Below, piece by piece: positions 49,810 through 58,735 of a DNA stretch of 64,000 nt (the first letter of the stretch is position 1; every line of letters starts with the position of its first letter). The stretch is from JAEYXS01 sp943367715 (GTDB lineage Bacteria; Verrucomicrobiota; Verrucomicrobiia; Limisphaerales; JAEYXS01): NCBI GenBank assembly GCA_943367715.1, contig CALRJY020000012.1, forward strand, positions 62,001 to 126,000, written 5' to 3'. Made by a program: the position numbers and the translations under genes. Under the pieces are notes generated by a model. The model saw nothing but the letters and a program-made list of their open reading frames with translations, ran no database searches and was not told the DNA's origin.

Positions 49810-51534
49810 ATGCCGCAACATACAGATCCAAAACCGACCCTCTGGAACATCGCGGGCATCCGTCCGTTCTGGTTCGTGCTCGTCCTGGTCATCGCGCTGG
49901 TCATCTTTCTGGGTTGGAATTGGGGCACAAAACAATACGGGGCGCAACAGCAAGGCCATCTGCTGGCCCAGGCGAAGGCAGCGGAAGCCAAGGGCGACTA
50001 CCGCAGTTCCCTGCTCAGCCTGCGTCGCGTGCTGCAACTGGAGCCTGACAATGTGGAAGCCGTTCGCATGCTGGCCCTGCAAGCGGACCGATTCAATTCA
50101 CCCACCGCCCTGCAGTGGATGCAGCGACTGGCCGACCTGGAGCCGAACAACCAGACGAATCTCGTACTCTGGGCAAAGTGCGCCATGCGGCAGAACGAGT
50201 TGATGGTAGCCGATCAGGTCTTGCAGCGTTTTCCCAAAGACCAGCGGGAGACTTTGACATATCACCGGCTGGCCGGCGCGTTCGCCATTCACATCCGCAA
50301 ATATCAGGCCGCCGAATTTCATTTTGGCAAAGCGCTCAAGCTCAATCCGTCGAGCCCGCACGAGCAATTGAACCTGGCCACGATCCGGCTGCTTTCCGCG
50401 AAGCCCGAGATCGTGAACGAGTCACGCGCCACGTTGGAGAAACTGATGACGAATCCCGATCTGGGCAAGGAGGCTGCACAGGCGCTCCTCACAGATCACA
50501 TCCGCCAGAAGAATACTACCCAGCAACTGGAACTGGCAAAAAAAATTACCCAGATGCCAGGATCCCGTTTCACAGACCAGCTCACCTATCTCGACCTGCT
50601 GCGGCGCAACGAGGACAGCCGTTTCACGACGGAACTGACAGCCACCAAACAACTCGCACTGCAGAACATCCAAAATGCTTCCGAACTGGTGGCGTGGATG
50701 AACGCCCGCGAACAGGTGCAAGATGCTTATACTTGGGTCACGAGTCTGCCGGAAAAAGACCGCGTCACCCCTGCTCTCGCGCTGTCCATGGCGGAATCGC
50801 AGATCAAGCTTAAGAAATGGGAAGAGCTCTACAACAGCACCGCCAAAGCCGACTGGCAGGAGCTGGATTTCTTACGCCTGGCTTTTCTGGCCCGGGCCCA
50901 ACGCGAAATGAACCTGTGGGGCACTTCACGGAGCAGTTGGCGGCAGGCCGTGGCGGGTGCTGGCATCGACGCTTACAACCGCAGCCTGCTCGCAAAGATC
51001 GCGCAAGGGTGGGCGTGGAATGCCGAAGCGGAGGAGATATGGCTGGTTCTGTCCCGCAATGACACCGGCCGCATCCCGGCCCTGCGGGCATTGCATAAGA
51101 TCTACATGGATACCGGCGACAGTCGACGCCTGTTAAAGGTCACCGAAAGCATCGCCCAACTGGTGCCCGATGATCCGATCATCAAGAACAACTATGCCAT
51201 GCTCAGCCTGCTGCTGGGCCAGAACCTGCCGAAGGCCAGAGAAGTTGCCCGCAGCAATTTCGAGAAGCATCCCAACGATCCGGCCGCCATTTCCACTTAT
51301 GCATTCGCCCAGCGCGAAGAAGGCAAACTGCCAGAAGCCCTGGCCTTGATGGAGAAACTGCCGCAGGATGTAAAAAAAATCCCGGGCATCGCCGCATATC
51401 TCGGCATCATGCTGGCTGAGTCCGGTCGTGGAAAAGAAGCGCGGCCATATCTGGAGCTGGGGGCCAAGGCTGAAGGCCTGTTGCCGGAAGAAAAAGAACT
51501 GCTCAAGACCGCCACCGCCAAGGCCGCCAAATGA
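49810..51534 (+). CDS. Membrane-anchored TPR protein coupled to exosortase
   Basis: This 574-residue protein has one N-terminal transmembrane helix (FWFVLVLVIALVIFLGW, about 20-37). After it come many TPR-like repeats: AKGDYRSSLLSLRRVLQLEPDN, RKYQAAEFHFGKALKLNPSSP and ARSNFEKHPNDPAAISTYAFAQREEGKLPEAL are examples (each split here). The repeats probably lie in the periplasm. Its stop overlaps the ATG of the exosortase gene by 4 bp. In known exopolysaccharide/exosortase loci a TPR protein often sits next to the exosortase and may help polymer export or protein sorting. No polysaccharide genes are in the window. Confidence 0.85.
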   Translation: MPQHTDPKPTLWNIAGIRPFWFVLVLVIALVIFLGWNWGTKQYGAQQQGHLLAQAKAAEAKGDYRSSLLSLRRVLQLEPDNVEAVRMLALQADRFNSPTALQWMQRLADLEPNNQTNLVLWAKCAMRQNELMVADQVLQRFPKDQRETLTYHRLAGAFAIHIRKYQAAEFHFGKALKLNPSSPHEQLNLATIRLLSAKPEIVNESRATLEKLMTNPDLGKEAAQALLTDHIRQKNTTQQLELAKKITQMPGSRFTDQLTYLDLLRRNEDSRFTTELTATKQLALQNIQNASELVAWMNAREQVQDAYTWVTSLPEKDRVTPALALSMAESQIKLKKWEELYNSTAKADWQELDFLRLAFLARAQREMNLWGTSRSSWRQAVAGAGIDAYNRSLLAKIAQGWAWNAEAEEIWLVLSRNDTGRIPALRALHKIYMDTGDSRRLLKVTESIAQLVPDDPIIKNNYAMLSLLLGQNLPKAREVARSNFEKHPNDPAAISTYAFAQREEGKLPEALALMEKLPQDVKKIPGIAAYLGIMLAESGRGKEARPYLELGAKAEGLLPEEKELLKTATAKAAK

Positions 51535-53093
51535 ATCCCATTTTGCGTCAGTCCTGGCCCGGTCTGGCTGTCCTCGCTGCCGTGTGGTTATGGACTTGGA
51601 CTCACCTGGCCATCGAGTGGCGGCTGAATCCGCAATACGAGTATGGCTTCGCCGTACCATTGCTGGCCGCGTTGCTGTGGTGGAGCCGCGTTTCAATTCT
51701 TTCAAACTCCCCTGCTCCCAACCCGGCCGATGAGCGCCAAGGGCGCCTCCTCTGCGGGTTAGCATTACTGTCTCTCTTCGCCGGTGAATTTATCCGCCAG
51801 GCAGACCCCTTCTGGCGGGTCAGCGGATGGTTGCTCCACATCGGCGCGATGGTAATGACTTTCGGTTTCGCACTGGCCTGGGGCGGACGCTCTTGGCTTC
51901 GCGTATTGTTAGTGCCGGTGTTTTTTCTGACTCTCGCCGTGCCCTGGCCTTCACTGATCGAAGGCAGGCTTACCAACGGCCTGCTGGCCGTAGCTACCCG
52001 CATCGCCGTGGATTGCCTGAACTGGTTGGGCATACCTTCGCTACAACGCGGGAACGTCATTGAGTTGAGCAATGGCCTAGTGGGGATCGATGAAGCCTGC
52101 AGTGGTATCCAATCACTACTATCCAGTCTGATGGCTTCCGTGTTTCTTGGGGCCTATCTGAAGCTGACGTATTGGCGGCGGTTGATCCTGGTCCTCGCCG
52201 GGGTCGCGACTGCCGTGGTGGGAAATGTCGTCCGCATCATTGTCCTCACCAAGGCCGTGGAGCAACAAGGGCAGGCTGGTTTTGAAAAAGCGCACGACTC
52301 AGTGGGCATGTGGGCTAGCGCGGGCATATTCGTCACCCTGGGCGTGCTGGCGTGGCTGATGCGTCCACGCCTAGCTGCAACTCCCGCCCTGGACAAAATT
52401 CCCTGGCCGCAAATCCCGCCCAAACACGCCAAGGTTTTACTGGTGCTGGTGGTCGTGCTGCCTTTGGCAACGGGGCTGCTCTGGCGAGCGGTGGCGGGCA
52501 CTGATCGCGATGTACTGGACACGCCTCACTGGCAAGTTCGGACCACGCCTCCGCCACTCGGCTGGGCGGTCCAGGCGGACACCTTTTCTGAAGCGGAGTT
52601 GAGATTGCTGCAATTCAGCGAAGGCGGTGCGTGGAGTTTCAAAAACGAACTGAACATCGGCGTTTACATCGTGCATATGTTCTGGTCGGCGGAACGGACA
52701 ATCCCCAGTCAGGCCTTCGGCCATAGCGCGCAGATCTGCCTGCCCAGCGCAGGTTGGAAATCACTGGGCAATCCGGCCGCACTGCAATTGACCGTGGGCA
52801 CCAATCAGATCGCCGGGACGTTGGGTTATTTCGAACAGGACGGTAACCGGCAGGCGGTCTTTCAGGCGACCTGGCGGGGCACCTCGCTGAAGCCAGCGGC
52901 CACCCAACTGACGATTGATCGCTGGTCGCGTCTGCGCTTGTTGAAGGAAGCGTATCGCCAACGTGGCCATGAGACGTTGACGGTCTATCTGCCAGCGGCT
53001 CTGGCCGCTCAGAATCCGGAGCTGGCTTTTTCCTCCTTCCTCAATCTGGCGCTGCTGCCTAACACCAATAATCCCGCCGCGCCGGGCCGCTGA
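51531..53093 (+). CDS. Exosortase fused to EpsI-like domain
   Basis: This 520-residue protein has two parts. Residues about 1-285 form the multi-pass exosortase with its catalytic triad: Cys190 in IDEACSGIQSLLSSL, Arg235 in GNVVRIIVLTKA and His255 in AHDSVGMW. Residues about 300-510 form an EpsI-type domain: a short helix (LVLVVVLPLATGLL) and a beta-rich domain with RQAVFQATWRG. Exosortases cut PEP-CTERM-type tails and attach proteins to the cell surface. Fusion with EpsI is known in several lineages. It is translationally coupled to the TPR gene upstream. Candidate PEP-CTERM substrates are not obvious in this window. Confidence 0.9.
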   Translation: MNPILRQSWPGLAVLAAVWLWTWTHLAIEWRLNPQYEYGFAVPLLAALLWWSRVSILSNSPAPNPADERQGRLLCGLALLSLFAGEFIRQADPFWRVSGWLLHIGAMVMTFGFALAWGGRSWLRVLLVPVFFLTLAVPWPSLIEGRLTNGLLAVATRIAVDCLNWLGIPSLQRGNVIELSNGLVGIDEACSGIQSLLSSLMASVFLGAYLKLTYWRRLILVLAGVATAVVGNVVRIIVLTKAVEQQGQAGFEKAHDSVGMWASAGIFVTLGVLAWLMRPRLAATPALDKIPWPQIPPKHAKVLLVLVVVLPLATGLLWRAVAGTDRDVLDTPHWQVRTTPPPLGWAVQADTFSEAELRLLQFSEGGAWSFKNELNIGVYIVHMFWSAERTIPSQAFGHSAQICLPSAGWKSLGNPAALQLTVGTNQIAGTLGYFEQDGNRQAVFQATWRGTSLKPAATQLTIDRWSRLRLLKEAYRQRGHETLTVYLPAALAAQNPELAFSSFLNLALLPNTNNPAAPGR

Positions 53094-53156
53094 TAACTCG
53101 TGACCTGCTCGTGATTGCGGGTTGCAGTTTCGGGCGGCGTCCGTTACTAACGTCGC

Positions 53157-54215
53157 ATGCGATTTATCGGGAGTGTCATTGAAAAGCTCCAACGCCATCC
53201 CAAACGGGTGGTGTTTCCGGAAGGCACCGAGCCGCGCATCTTGCAAGCGGCCCGGCAGTTCTATTCCTTGCGCCTCGGCGCGCCCATCCTCCTCGGTGAC
53301 CGCACGAAGGTGAAAGAGGCGGCGGCGCGCCTGAATGTCTCACTCGAAGGCGTGCGGGTCATCAATCCGGTGGAGAGCGAAGATCTCGAGAGTTTCGCCA
53401 AACGTTACGCGGCATTGCGCCGATCGAAGGGCATCGGGGAAGAAGAAGCGCGTGAGGCGATGATGAAGCCGAATTACTACGGCGCGATGATGGTGGCCAT
53501 GCATCAGGCGGATGGACTCATCTCGGGCACGAACGAGATTTCCGGCAGTGTGTTGCGGCCTTTGTTCCAAGTCATCAAGGTGGCTCCGCAAGCGACTACC
53601 GCCTCGAGCTGCATGGTCATGGAAGTGGAGGACACGCGCTTCGGCGAAAACGGCGTGCTGTTCATGGGTGACTGCGGTGTCATCCCGGAACCGACGGTGG
53701 ATCAATTGGCGGACATCGCCGTCTCCACCGCCAAGCTGGCGCGGCAGATTCTCGGCATCAAACCACGCGTCGCCCTGCTCTCCTACTCCACGAAAGGTAG
53801 CGCGACGCATCAAAGCATCGGCCGTGTGCAAGCGGCCACGGCACTGGCCCAGCAGAAAGCTCATCAACAGCACCTGGAAGCGGATTTCGACGGTGAACTG
53901 CAGGTGGATGCCGCACTGATCCCAGACATCGCTTCGCGAAAGCTGCCAGACAGTCAGGTGGCGGGGCGCGCCAATGTGCTCATCTTCCCGGATCTGAATT
54001 CAGGCAACATCGCGAGCAAACTTGTGCAGCATGTCGCCCGCGCGAACGCTTACGGCCAGATTCTTTTGGGATTGGACCGGCCGGCGGCAGATCTTTCCCG
54101 TGGTTGCAACGCTCACGACATCTTGGGCGTCGCCGCCATCGTCGGCCTGCAATCCATCGATTACGAGACTTTGTACCCCGGCGCCGGTTCCCGTCTGCCG
54201 GGCGAATTGGTGTAA
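53157..54215 (+). CDS. pta: Phosphate acetyltransferase (catalytic domain)
   Basis: This 352-residue protein is the PTA_PTB catalytic domain that interconverts acetyl-CoA and acetyl phosphate. It has VVFPEGTEPRILQAA, the DGLISGTNEISGSVLRPLFQ region, SSCMVMEVED, LLSYSTKGSA (active-site segment) and RANVLIFPDLNSGNIASKLVQ (both split). The long Pta form of many bacteria (about 700 residues) has N-terminal P-loop and DRTGG domains ahead of this; those functions here appear in the next gene (54218-55318), only 2 bp downstream. Together they look like a split Pta with the order reversed. The cell uses it in acetate metabolism and as an overflow route. Confidence 0.93.
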   Translation: MRFIGSVIEKLQRHPKRVVFPEGTEPRILQAARQFYSLRLGAPILLGDRTKVKEAAARLNVSLEGVRVINPVESEDLESFAKRYAALRRSKGIGEEEAREAMMKPNYYGAMMVAMHQADGLISGTNEISGSVLRPLFQVIKVAPQATTASSCMVMEVEDTRFGENGVLFMGDCGVIPEPTVDQLADIAVSTAKLARQILGIKPRVALLSYSTKGSATHQSIGRVQAATALAQQKAHQQHLEADFDGELQVDAALIPDIASRKLPDSQVAGRANVLIFPDLNSGNIASKLVQHVARANAYGQILLGLDRPAADLSRGCNAHDILGVAAIVGLQSIDYETLYPGAGSRLPGELV

Positions 54216-54217
54216 TA

Positions 54218-55318
54218 ATGAACGAGACCACTCCTCGCGTGTTCATCGCCGCCACGCGGCAGAACGACGGCAAAACCACGACCTCTCTCGGCCTGCTCGC
54301 CGCCTTGCAGCAGCGTCATCCGCGTATCGGCTACATCAAGCCGGTCGGGCAGCGCTTCGTGGAGATCGAAGAGCAGAAGATCGACGAAGACACGGTGCTC
54401 ATGGATCGCGTCTATCAATTGGACTGCCCGCTGGTGGACATGAGCCCGATCGCGGTGGAGCCGGATTTCACGCGCAAATATCTGGAGTCGGCGAATTACG
54501 ATGTGCTGGTGAAACGCATCCACAAGGCGTTTGATCGCGTGGCGTGGGAAAAGGATTTCGTGCTGTGCGAAGGTTCGGGGCATGCGGGTGTGGGTTCGGT
54601 GTTCGACCTCTCGAATGCACGGGTGGCGAAGGTGTTGGGCGCAAAGGCGATCATCGTCTCGCAAGGGGGCATCGGTAAACCGATCGATGAAGTGGCCATC
54701 AATCAGGCGCTTTTCGAGAAGGAAGGCGTGGAGGTCATCGGCGTGATCCTGAACAAGGTGCTGCCGGGCAAGATAGATTTCATCCGCGATTTTGCGAGCC
54801 GCGGCTTGAAGCGCAAGGGGCTGGAACTGCTCGGCGTGATTCCGCATCAGCCAATCCTATCGCGGCCGACGCTGGACTTGATCCATGAGGAGCTGAAGTC
54901 GGAAGCGCTCAATAAATCCAAGCAATTCCAGAATCTCGTGGATACGGTGGTGGTCGGGGCCATGGGTGTGCAGAACGCGGTGAAGCATTTCAAATGCGGG
55001 GCCCTGCTCATCGTGCCGGGTGATCGTGAGGATATTTTGCTGGCTGCGGCCACGACGCTCTCCACGGAAAACTCCGGTTCACCTTGCCTCGCGGGCATTG
55101 TGCTGACGGATGACATCCGGCCGAGTGGTGCGGTGGAGAAGATTTTGCGCGCTGCGCCGTTCCCGGTGCTGTTGGCGAAGGAAGACAGCTACACCGTAGC
55201 CTCCACTGTGCACGACTTGACGGTGAAGACGCGCGCGACGGATACGGCGAAGATCACCGTCATCCGCGATATGATCGCCAAGCATGTGGATGTGAAACGC
55301 ATCCTGGCCCGCCTCTAA
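54218..55318 (+). CDS. P-loop ATPase/DRTGG-domain protein (N-terminal half of long Pta)
   Basis: This 366-residue protein starts at ATG 54218 (MNETTPRVFIAATRQNDGK). The P-loop RQNDGKTT sits in the BioD/CobB-like (AAA_26) domain, followed by conserved DFVLCEGSGHAGVGSVFDLSNARV and VSQGGIGKPIDE. The C-terminal part (about 220-360) is DRTGG-like, but the name motif is altered to DDIRPSGAV. In long-form Pta these domains are fused upstream of the catalytic domain and act in allosteric regulation. Here they are on a separate gene 2 bp after pta, so the product may bind Pta as a regulatory subunit. It starts 6 bp ahead of hisC, so the three genes form one operon. Confidence 0.85.
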   Translation: MNETTPRVFIAATRQNDGKTTTSLGLLAALQQRHPRIGYIKPVGQRFVEIEEQKIDEDTVLMDRVYQLDCPLVDMSPIAVEPDFTRKYLESANYDVLVKRIHKAFDRVAWEKDFVLCEGSGHAGVGSVFDLSNARVAKVLGAKAIIVSQGGIGKPIDEVAINQALFEKEGVEVIGVILNKVLPGKIDFIRDFASRGLKRKGLELLGVIPHQPILSRPTLDLIHEELKSEALNKSKQFQNLVDTVVVGAMGVQNAVKHFKCGALLIVPGDREDILLAAATTLSTENSGSPCLAGIVLTDDIRPSGAVEKILRAAPFPVLLAKEDSYTVASTVHDLTVKTRATDTAKITVIRDMIAKHVDVKRILARL

Positions 55319-55324
55319 TATTTT

Positions 55325-56425
55325 ATGGCCCTGCCCTTTGAACTGAATCCGGTCCTGAAAGATCTGCCCGTGTATGTGCCGGGCCGTCCGATCGAGGAAG
55401 TCGCGCGCGAAGTGGGTTTGCCCGCCGATGAGATCATCAAGATCGCCTCGAACGAGAATCCGTTGGGGCCCTCGCCCATGGCCATGGCGGCGCTGCAGGA
55501 GCTGTTACCGAAGCTGCATCTGTATCCGGATGGCAATGCGTTCTATCTGCGTAAGAAGCTGGCGGACATTCACGGGGTCGAACCGGCTAATCTGGTGTTC
55601 GGCAATGGCTCGAACGAGATCATCGAGTTCGTGGGGCATGCGTTCATGCGGCCGGGCGTGGATGTGATCGTGTCGCAGTATTCCTTCGCGATTTATCCGA
55701 TCATGGCGAAGTTGTTCGGCGCGAATGTCATCACCGTTCCCGCCAAAGATTTCGGGCATGACCTGAAGGCGATGGTAAAGGCGATCACGCCGAATACGCG
55801 CGTGATGTTCGTGGCTACACCGAACAATCCCACGGGCACGCTCTCGTCCAAGGGTGAGCTGGCGGAGCTCGTGAACCAGGTGCCGCCGCATGTGATGCTG
55901 GTGATGGATGAGGCGTATATCGAATTCCTTAAGGATCCGGTGGATTTCCTGCCGCTGATCCGGCGCGGGGATTTCCCGAACATCATCTTGATGCGGACGT
56001 TCTCGAAGATTTTCGGGCTGGCGGGTTTGCGCGTGGGGTATGGCATCGGGCATCCGGAAGTGATCGCGGCGCTGGAGAAGATCCGGCAGCCGTTTAATCT
56101 GAACCTCCCGGCGCAAGTGGGCGCAATGGCGGCGCTGGATGACATTGATCACGTGATGAAGACACGGGCGATGAACCAGGCGGGGCTAGCGTTTTATGAG
56201 CTGGCGTTCCACAAGCTGAATCTCGAATTCATCCCGAGCGCGGCGAATTTCATTCTCGTGAAGGTCGGTGATGGGCAGAAGGTATTTCTCGGCTTGCAGA
56301 AGCTGGGCATCATCACGCGGCCGATGGGCGGGTATGGATTGGGCGAATGGCTGCGCATCTCGGTGGGCACGGGCGCGGAGAATCAGCGGTGCCTGGAGGC
56401 GTTGAAGCAGGTGTTAGGGAAATAG
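55325..56425 (+). CDS. hisC: Histidinol-phosphate aminotransferase
   Basis: This 366-residue class I/II PLP enzyme transaminates histidinol phosphate in histidine synthesis; relatives act on aromatic amino acids. Motifs are ASNENPLGPSP, the YPDG segment, VFGNGSNEIIEF, ATPNNPTGT, DEAYIEF and the PLP lysine in RTFSKIFGLAGLRVGYG (about K228). The C-terminal RISVGT supplies the substrate-phosphate arginine. It is 6 bp after the DRTGG protein gene, so it is the third gene of the pta operon rather than part of a his operon. The alternative is an aromatic aminotransferase role, which sequence reading alone cannot exclude. Confidence 0.92.
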   Translation: MALPFELNPVLKDLPVYVPGRPIEEVAREVGLPADEIIKIASNENPLGPSPMAMAALQELLPKLHLYPDGNAFYLRKKLADIHGVEPANLVFGNGSNEIIEFVGHAFMRPGVDVIVSQYSFAIYPIMAKLFGANVITVPAKDFGHDLKAMVKAITPNTRVMFVATPNNPTGTLSSKGELAELVNQVPPHVMLVMDEAYIEFLKDPVDFLPLIRRGDFPNIILMRTFSKIFGLAGLRVGYGIGHPEVIAALEKIRQPFNLNLPAQVGAMAALDDIDHVMKTRAMNQAGLAFYELAFHKLNLEFIPSAANFILVKVGDGQKVFLGLQKLGIITRPMGGYGLGEWLRISVGTGAENQRCLEALKQVLGK

Positions 56426-56474
56426 CTTTAGGGGCGCGGGACTGCGCCTTCGTTCCGGCTCGTAAGACCAAACA

Positions 56475-56900
56475 TCATTCGGATTGAAGGGTTGCCAAGG
56501 GAACCAAGGGTGTCGGCTCCGGCGCAGGCCATCCACATTTGATGGCAACCGGTTTTATTCCCTTGTGCTGACCGAAGCCATCAGACCAGGTCAGGAGGTA
56601 ACCGTCAGCGGTGGTTTGATACTTCAGCTTGCTCATGAGGTCGGCCAGTTCCTCATCATCAACAAATGGAATTTTAACTTCAGACAAGGAAGCAGGATAT
56701 TTCTCGTTCTTTGAGAAGTATTCGGTAAGCGCAAAATCTACCCAAGTGACGGCCGTGCTGCGCCGATCACTTTCGACAAAATGGAAGCTGAGATACAGAT
56801 TCACCACCGCCAGGGTGAGGAGACTCAACACCACAACACTGCACACAGCCAGAAAGGCTTTCAGAGGCAAAGGCAGCTTGGCTGGAGGTTTTGGCGTCAT
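56475..56900 (-). CDS. Small membrane-anchored protein, pseudopilin-like C-terminus (141 aa)
   Basis: Start is ATG 56900 (MTPKPPAKLPLPLKAF); a GTG 12 codons upstream is in frame. After a basic, Pro-rich N-terminus there is one transmembrane helix, LAVCSVVVLSLLTLAVVNLYL (given in part), then a periplasmic domain with FVDFALTEYF-like VTWVDFALTEYFSKNEKYPASL and WSDGFGQHKG. The YPASLxEV and WSxGxG pattern recalls type II secretion pseudopilin (GspG-like) C-terminal domains, though the N-terminal pilin cleavage motif is absent. It stands alone, convergent with hisC. Function is unknown. Confidence 0.65.
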   Translation of the reverse strand: MTPKPPAKLPLPLKAFLAVCSVVVLSLLTLAVVNLYLSFHFVESDRRSTAVTWVDFALTEYFSKNEKYPASLSEVKIPFVDDEELADLMSKLKYQTTADGYLLTWSDGFGQHKGIKPVAIKCGWPAPEPTPLVPLATLQSE

Positions 56901-57053
56901 GAACCGAAATTCACGATTCAAGTTCGCGTAAATCACGACAGCGCGCCATAGGCATTTGTGGCGAGGCTAATCATTGGCGTTTTATCACCAACTGTTTTTC
57001 CACGTTGCTGTGCCCGAGACGGGCACGCTCCTACGGGAAGGTCCCGCCGCCCT

Positions 57054-58394
57054 TTATGGCCGGTGCCTTGGCAACTCCGCTTTGAAGTCTCCTAGGCTGG
57101 GCCAGTAGGTGCGGGCGTTCAGGTCCACTTCGGCGACGGCTACGGTCCCCCACTCTTTCGCCTGCGCGATGACGTCGCCGACGTGGTTGTAGACGCCGGT
57201 GATCATCCAGTTGCGCGAGACGTCTTCATACGTGCTGCTCACGAGGTAGACGTGGTTCTCGCAGGCGCGGGCGGAGGCGAGTTGCGGATTACATCCCCAC
57301 ACGGGCCACGCGATCACTTCGGCGCCGCGATTCGTCAGCTCGCGCGCGACTTCCGGGAAGAAGCCGTCGTAGCAGACCATCAGGCCGAGCTTGCCGAAGC
57401 GCGTGTCGAAGACCGGATAATCTTTGCCCGGTTGCACGCCGCCTTCGATCTCGCCGCGCGGGAGGGCCACCTTGCGATACTTGCCCGCCACCTTGCCATC
57501 GGGCGCGATGAGCACCGCCACGTTATACATCAGATGCGCCTCGCGCTCGAGGAGTCCGACCACGATGTAGAGGTTGTGCTGCTTCGCGAGCTTGCCGAAA
57601 TACTCCGTGGACGGCCCGGGAATGGGCTCCGCGCAGTCCAAATACGTCTTGCCCAGGCCATAATACGTGAGCGTCTCAGGCAGCACGATGAGGTCGGCTT
57701 TCTGACGCGCGGCATCGGCGATGAGCGGGGCGAATTGCTCACAATTCTCCATCGGCGTTTTGCCGCCCTTGGGTCGGTAATGCACCGTGGCGAGGCGTGC
57801 GAGGCGTTTCTCCGGGGCGGTCACGGGTTGGAGTTCCACTTGCGACCACATCACCTTCGCGCCCGGGGCGGCCCAGCGCAGATGCAGCTCGATCTCTGCC
57901 GTGGCGGCTTTCGGCGGCGCTTCATAGGTGTCCGCCAGCTCCGTCCAGCCCTGCGCATCCGTGCGGCCGGTGGCGGGATGCTCCGGCTCCGCGCGCGGCG
58001 TGAAGCCTTTTAGGTAATTCGTCACCACGCCCTCCGTGCGGATCACGCCGTTGCCCTTGGCATCGCGCCAGATCACGCGCGCCACCACGCTGCGGCGCTC
58101 CACCGGGATCTTCTCCGCGCGATACCACGCGCTGAACCGGTAAAACTTCCCGGCCTCCACCGGCACCGTCTTGGCCCAATGCCCCGAGAGGCCTTCCCGT
58201 TCGTCGCCGTTGATGACCAGCGCGTGCTGACCGCCGCGACCGGCATTGATGGAAGTGCTGAAGAACGGCTTGATCTCCTCGCGCGCGGCCTTGGGCTCCC
58301 ATCCGGCCAAGGGCTCACTCGCCTGGGCGCGGACAGGAGCAAGGGCAAAGGCGAATAGAAGAGCCAGAAGAAGGCGTGGGAAGGATGGCTTCAT
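57054..58394 (-). CDS. Secreted carbon-nitrogen hydrolase (nitrilase superfamily)
   Basis: This 446-residue protein begins with a signal peptide (1-25, ...APVRAQA). Residues about 26-200 form a beta-sandwich, carbohydrate-binding-like domain (SGHWAKTVPVEAGKFYRFSAWYR, then ELHLRWAAPGAKVMWSQVELQ; both split). Residues about 205-440 carry the nitrilase triad: Glu in VLPETLTYY, Lys in GKYRKVALP and Cys in GLMVCYDGFFPE. Nitrilase-family proteins are usually cytoplasmic; an exported one with an added sandwich domain is unusual and suggests an amidase acting on extracellular or periplasmic material. The substrate is not visible. It stands alone. Confidence 0.85.
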   Translation of the reverse strand: MKPSFPRLLLALLFAFALAPVRAQASEPLAGWEPKAAREEIKPFFSTSINAGRGGQHALVINGDEREGLSGHWAKTVPVEAGKFYRFSAWYRAEKIPVERRSVVARVIWRDAKGNGVIRTEGVVTNYLKGFTPRAEPEHPATGRTDAQGWTELADTYEAPPKAATAEIELHLRWAAPGAKVMWSQVELQPVTAPEKRLARLATVHYRPKGGKTPMENCEQFAPLIADAARQKADLIVLPETLTYYGLGKTYLDCAEPIPGPSTEYFGKLAKQHNLYIVVGLLEREAHLMYNVAVLIAPDGKVAGKYRKVALPRGEIEGGVQPGKDYPVFDTRFGKLGLMVCYDGFFPEVARELTNRGAEVIAWPVWGCNPQLASARACENHVYLVSSTYEDVSRNWMITGVYNHVGDVIAQAKEWGTVAVAEVDLNARTYWPSLGDFKAELPRHRP

Positions 58395-58483
58395 GCAGGC
58401 ATGGTGGCCGATTCCGTGAGGTTGAACAAGGAGGGATTCAGTTCTCTCCCACGTTTCGATAGGGAGGACGCCACCGCGCGTCC

Positions 58484-58735
58484 CTAGACGATCGGGAGCT
58501 CCGGGAATTTCCTCATGGCCTGGGCGCGAAAAACCAGGACATCCAAGCCTGCCGGATAGGTATCCACATCGATGAACCGGTGCTGCTCATCACGTCCATC
58601 CAAGTACCGGAGCGTCACCATGCAGAGGGCGTATCTGGATTCAGCGGCATAATTATCAGCCACGATGACGGCTAATTGCTCAGTGGTCCTGATCTTGACG
58701 ATTTCGCCTACATAATTTCTTGGTGTAGTATGCAT
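58484..58735 (-). CDS. Hypothetical protein (83 aa)
   Basis: Start is taken at ATG 58735 (MHTTPRNYVGEIVKIRTTEQ), as the longer frame upstream passes through repeat-rich DNA. The 83-residue protein is soluble with no signal peptide and a central beta-rich stretch (YALCMVTLRYLDGRDEQHRFIDVD). It was not recognised and no motif is visible. It is placed between the nitrilase gene and a dispersed-repeat region. Confidence that it is a real gene is only moderate. Confidence 0.5.
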   Translation of the reverse strand: MHTTPRNYVGEIVKIRTTEQLAVIVADNYAAESRYALCMVTLRYLDGRDEQHRFIDVDTYPAGLDVLVFRAQAMRKFPELPIV

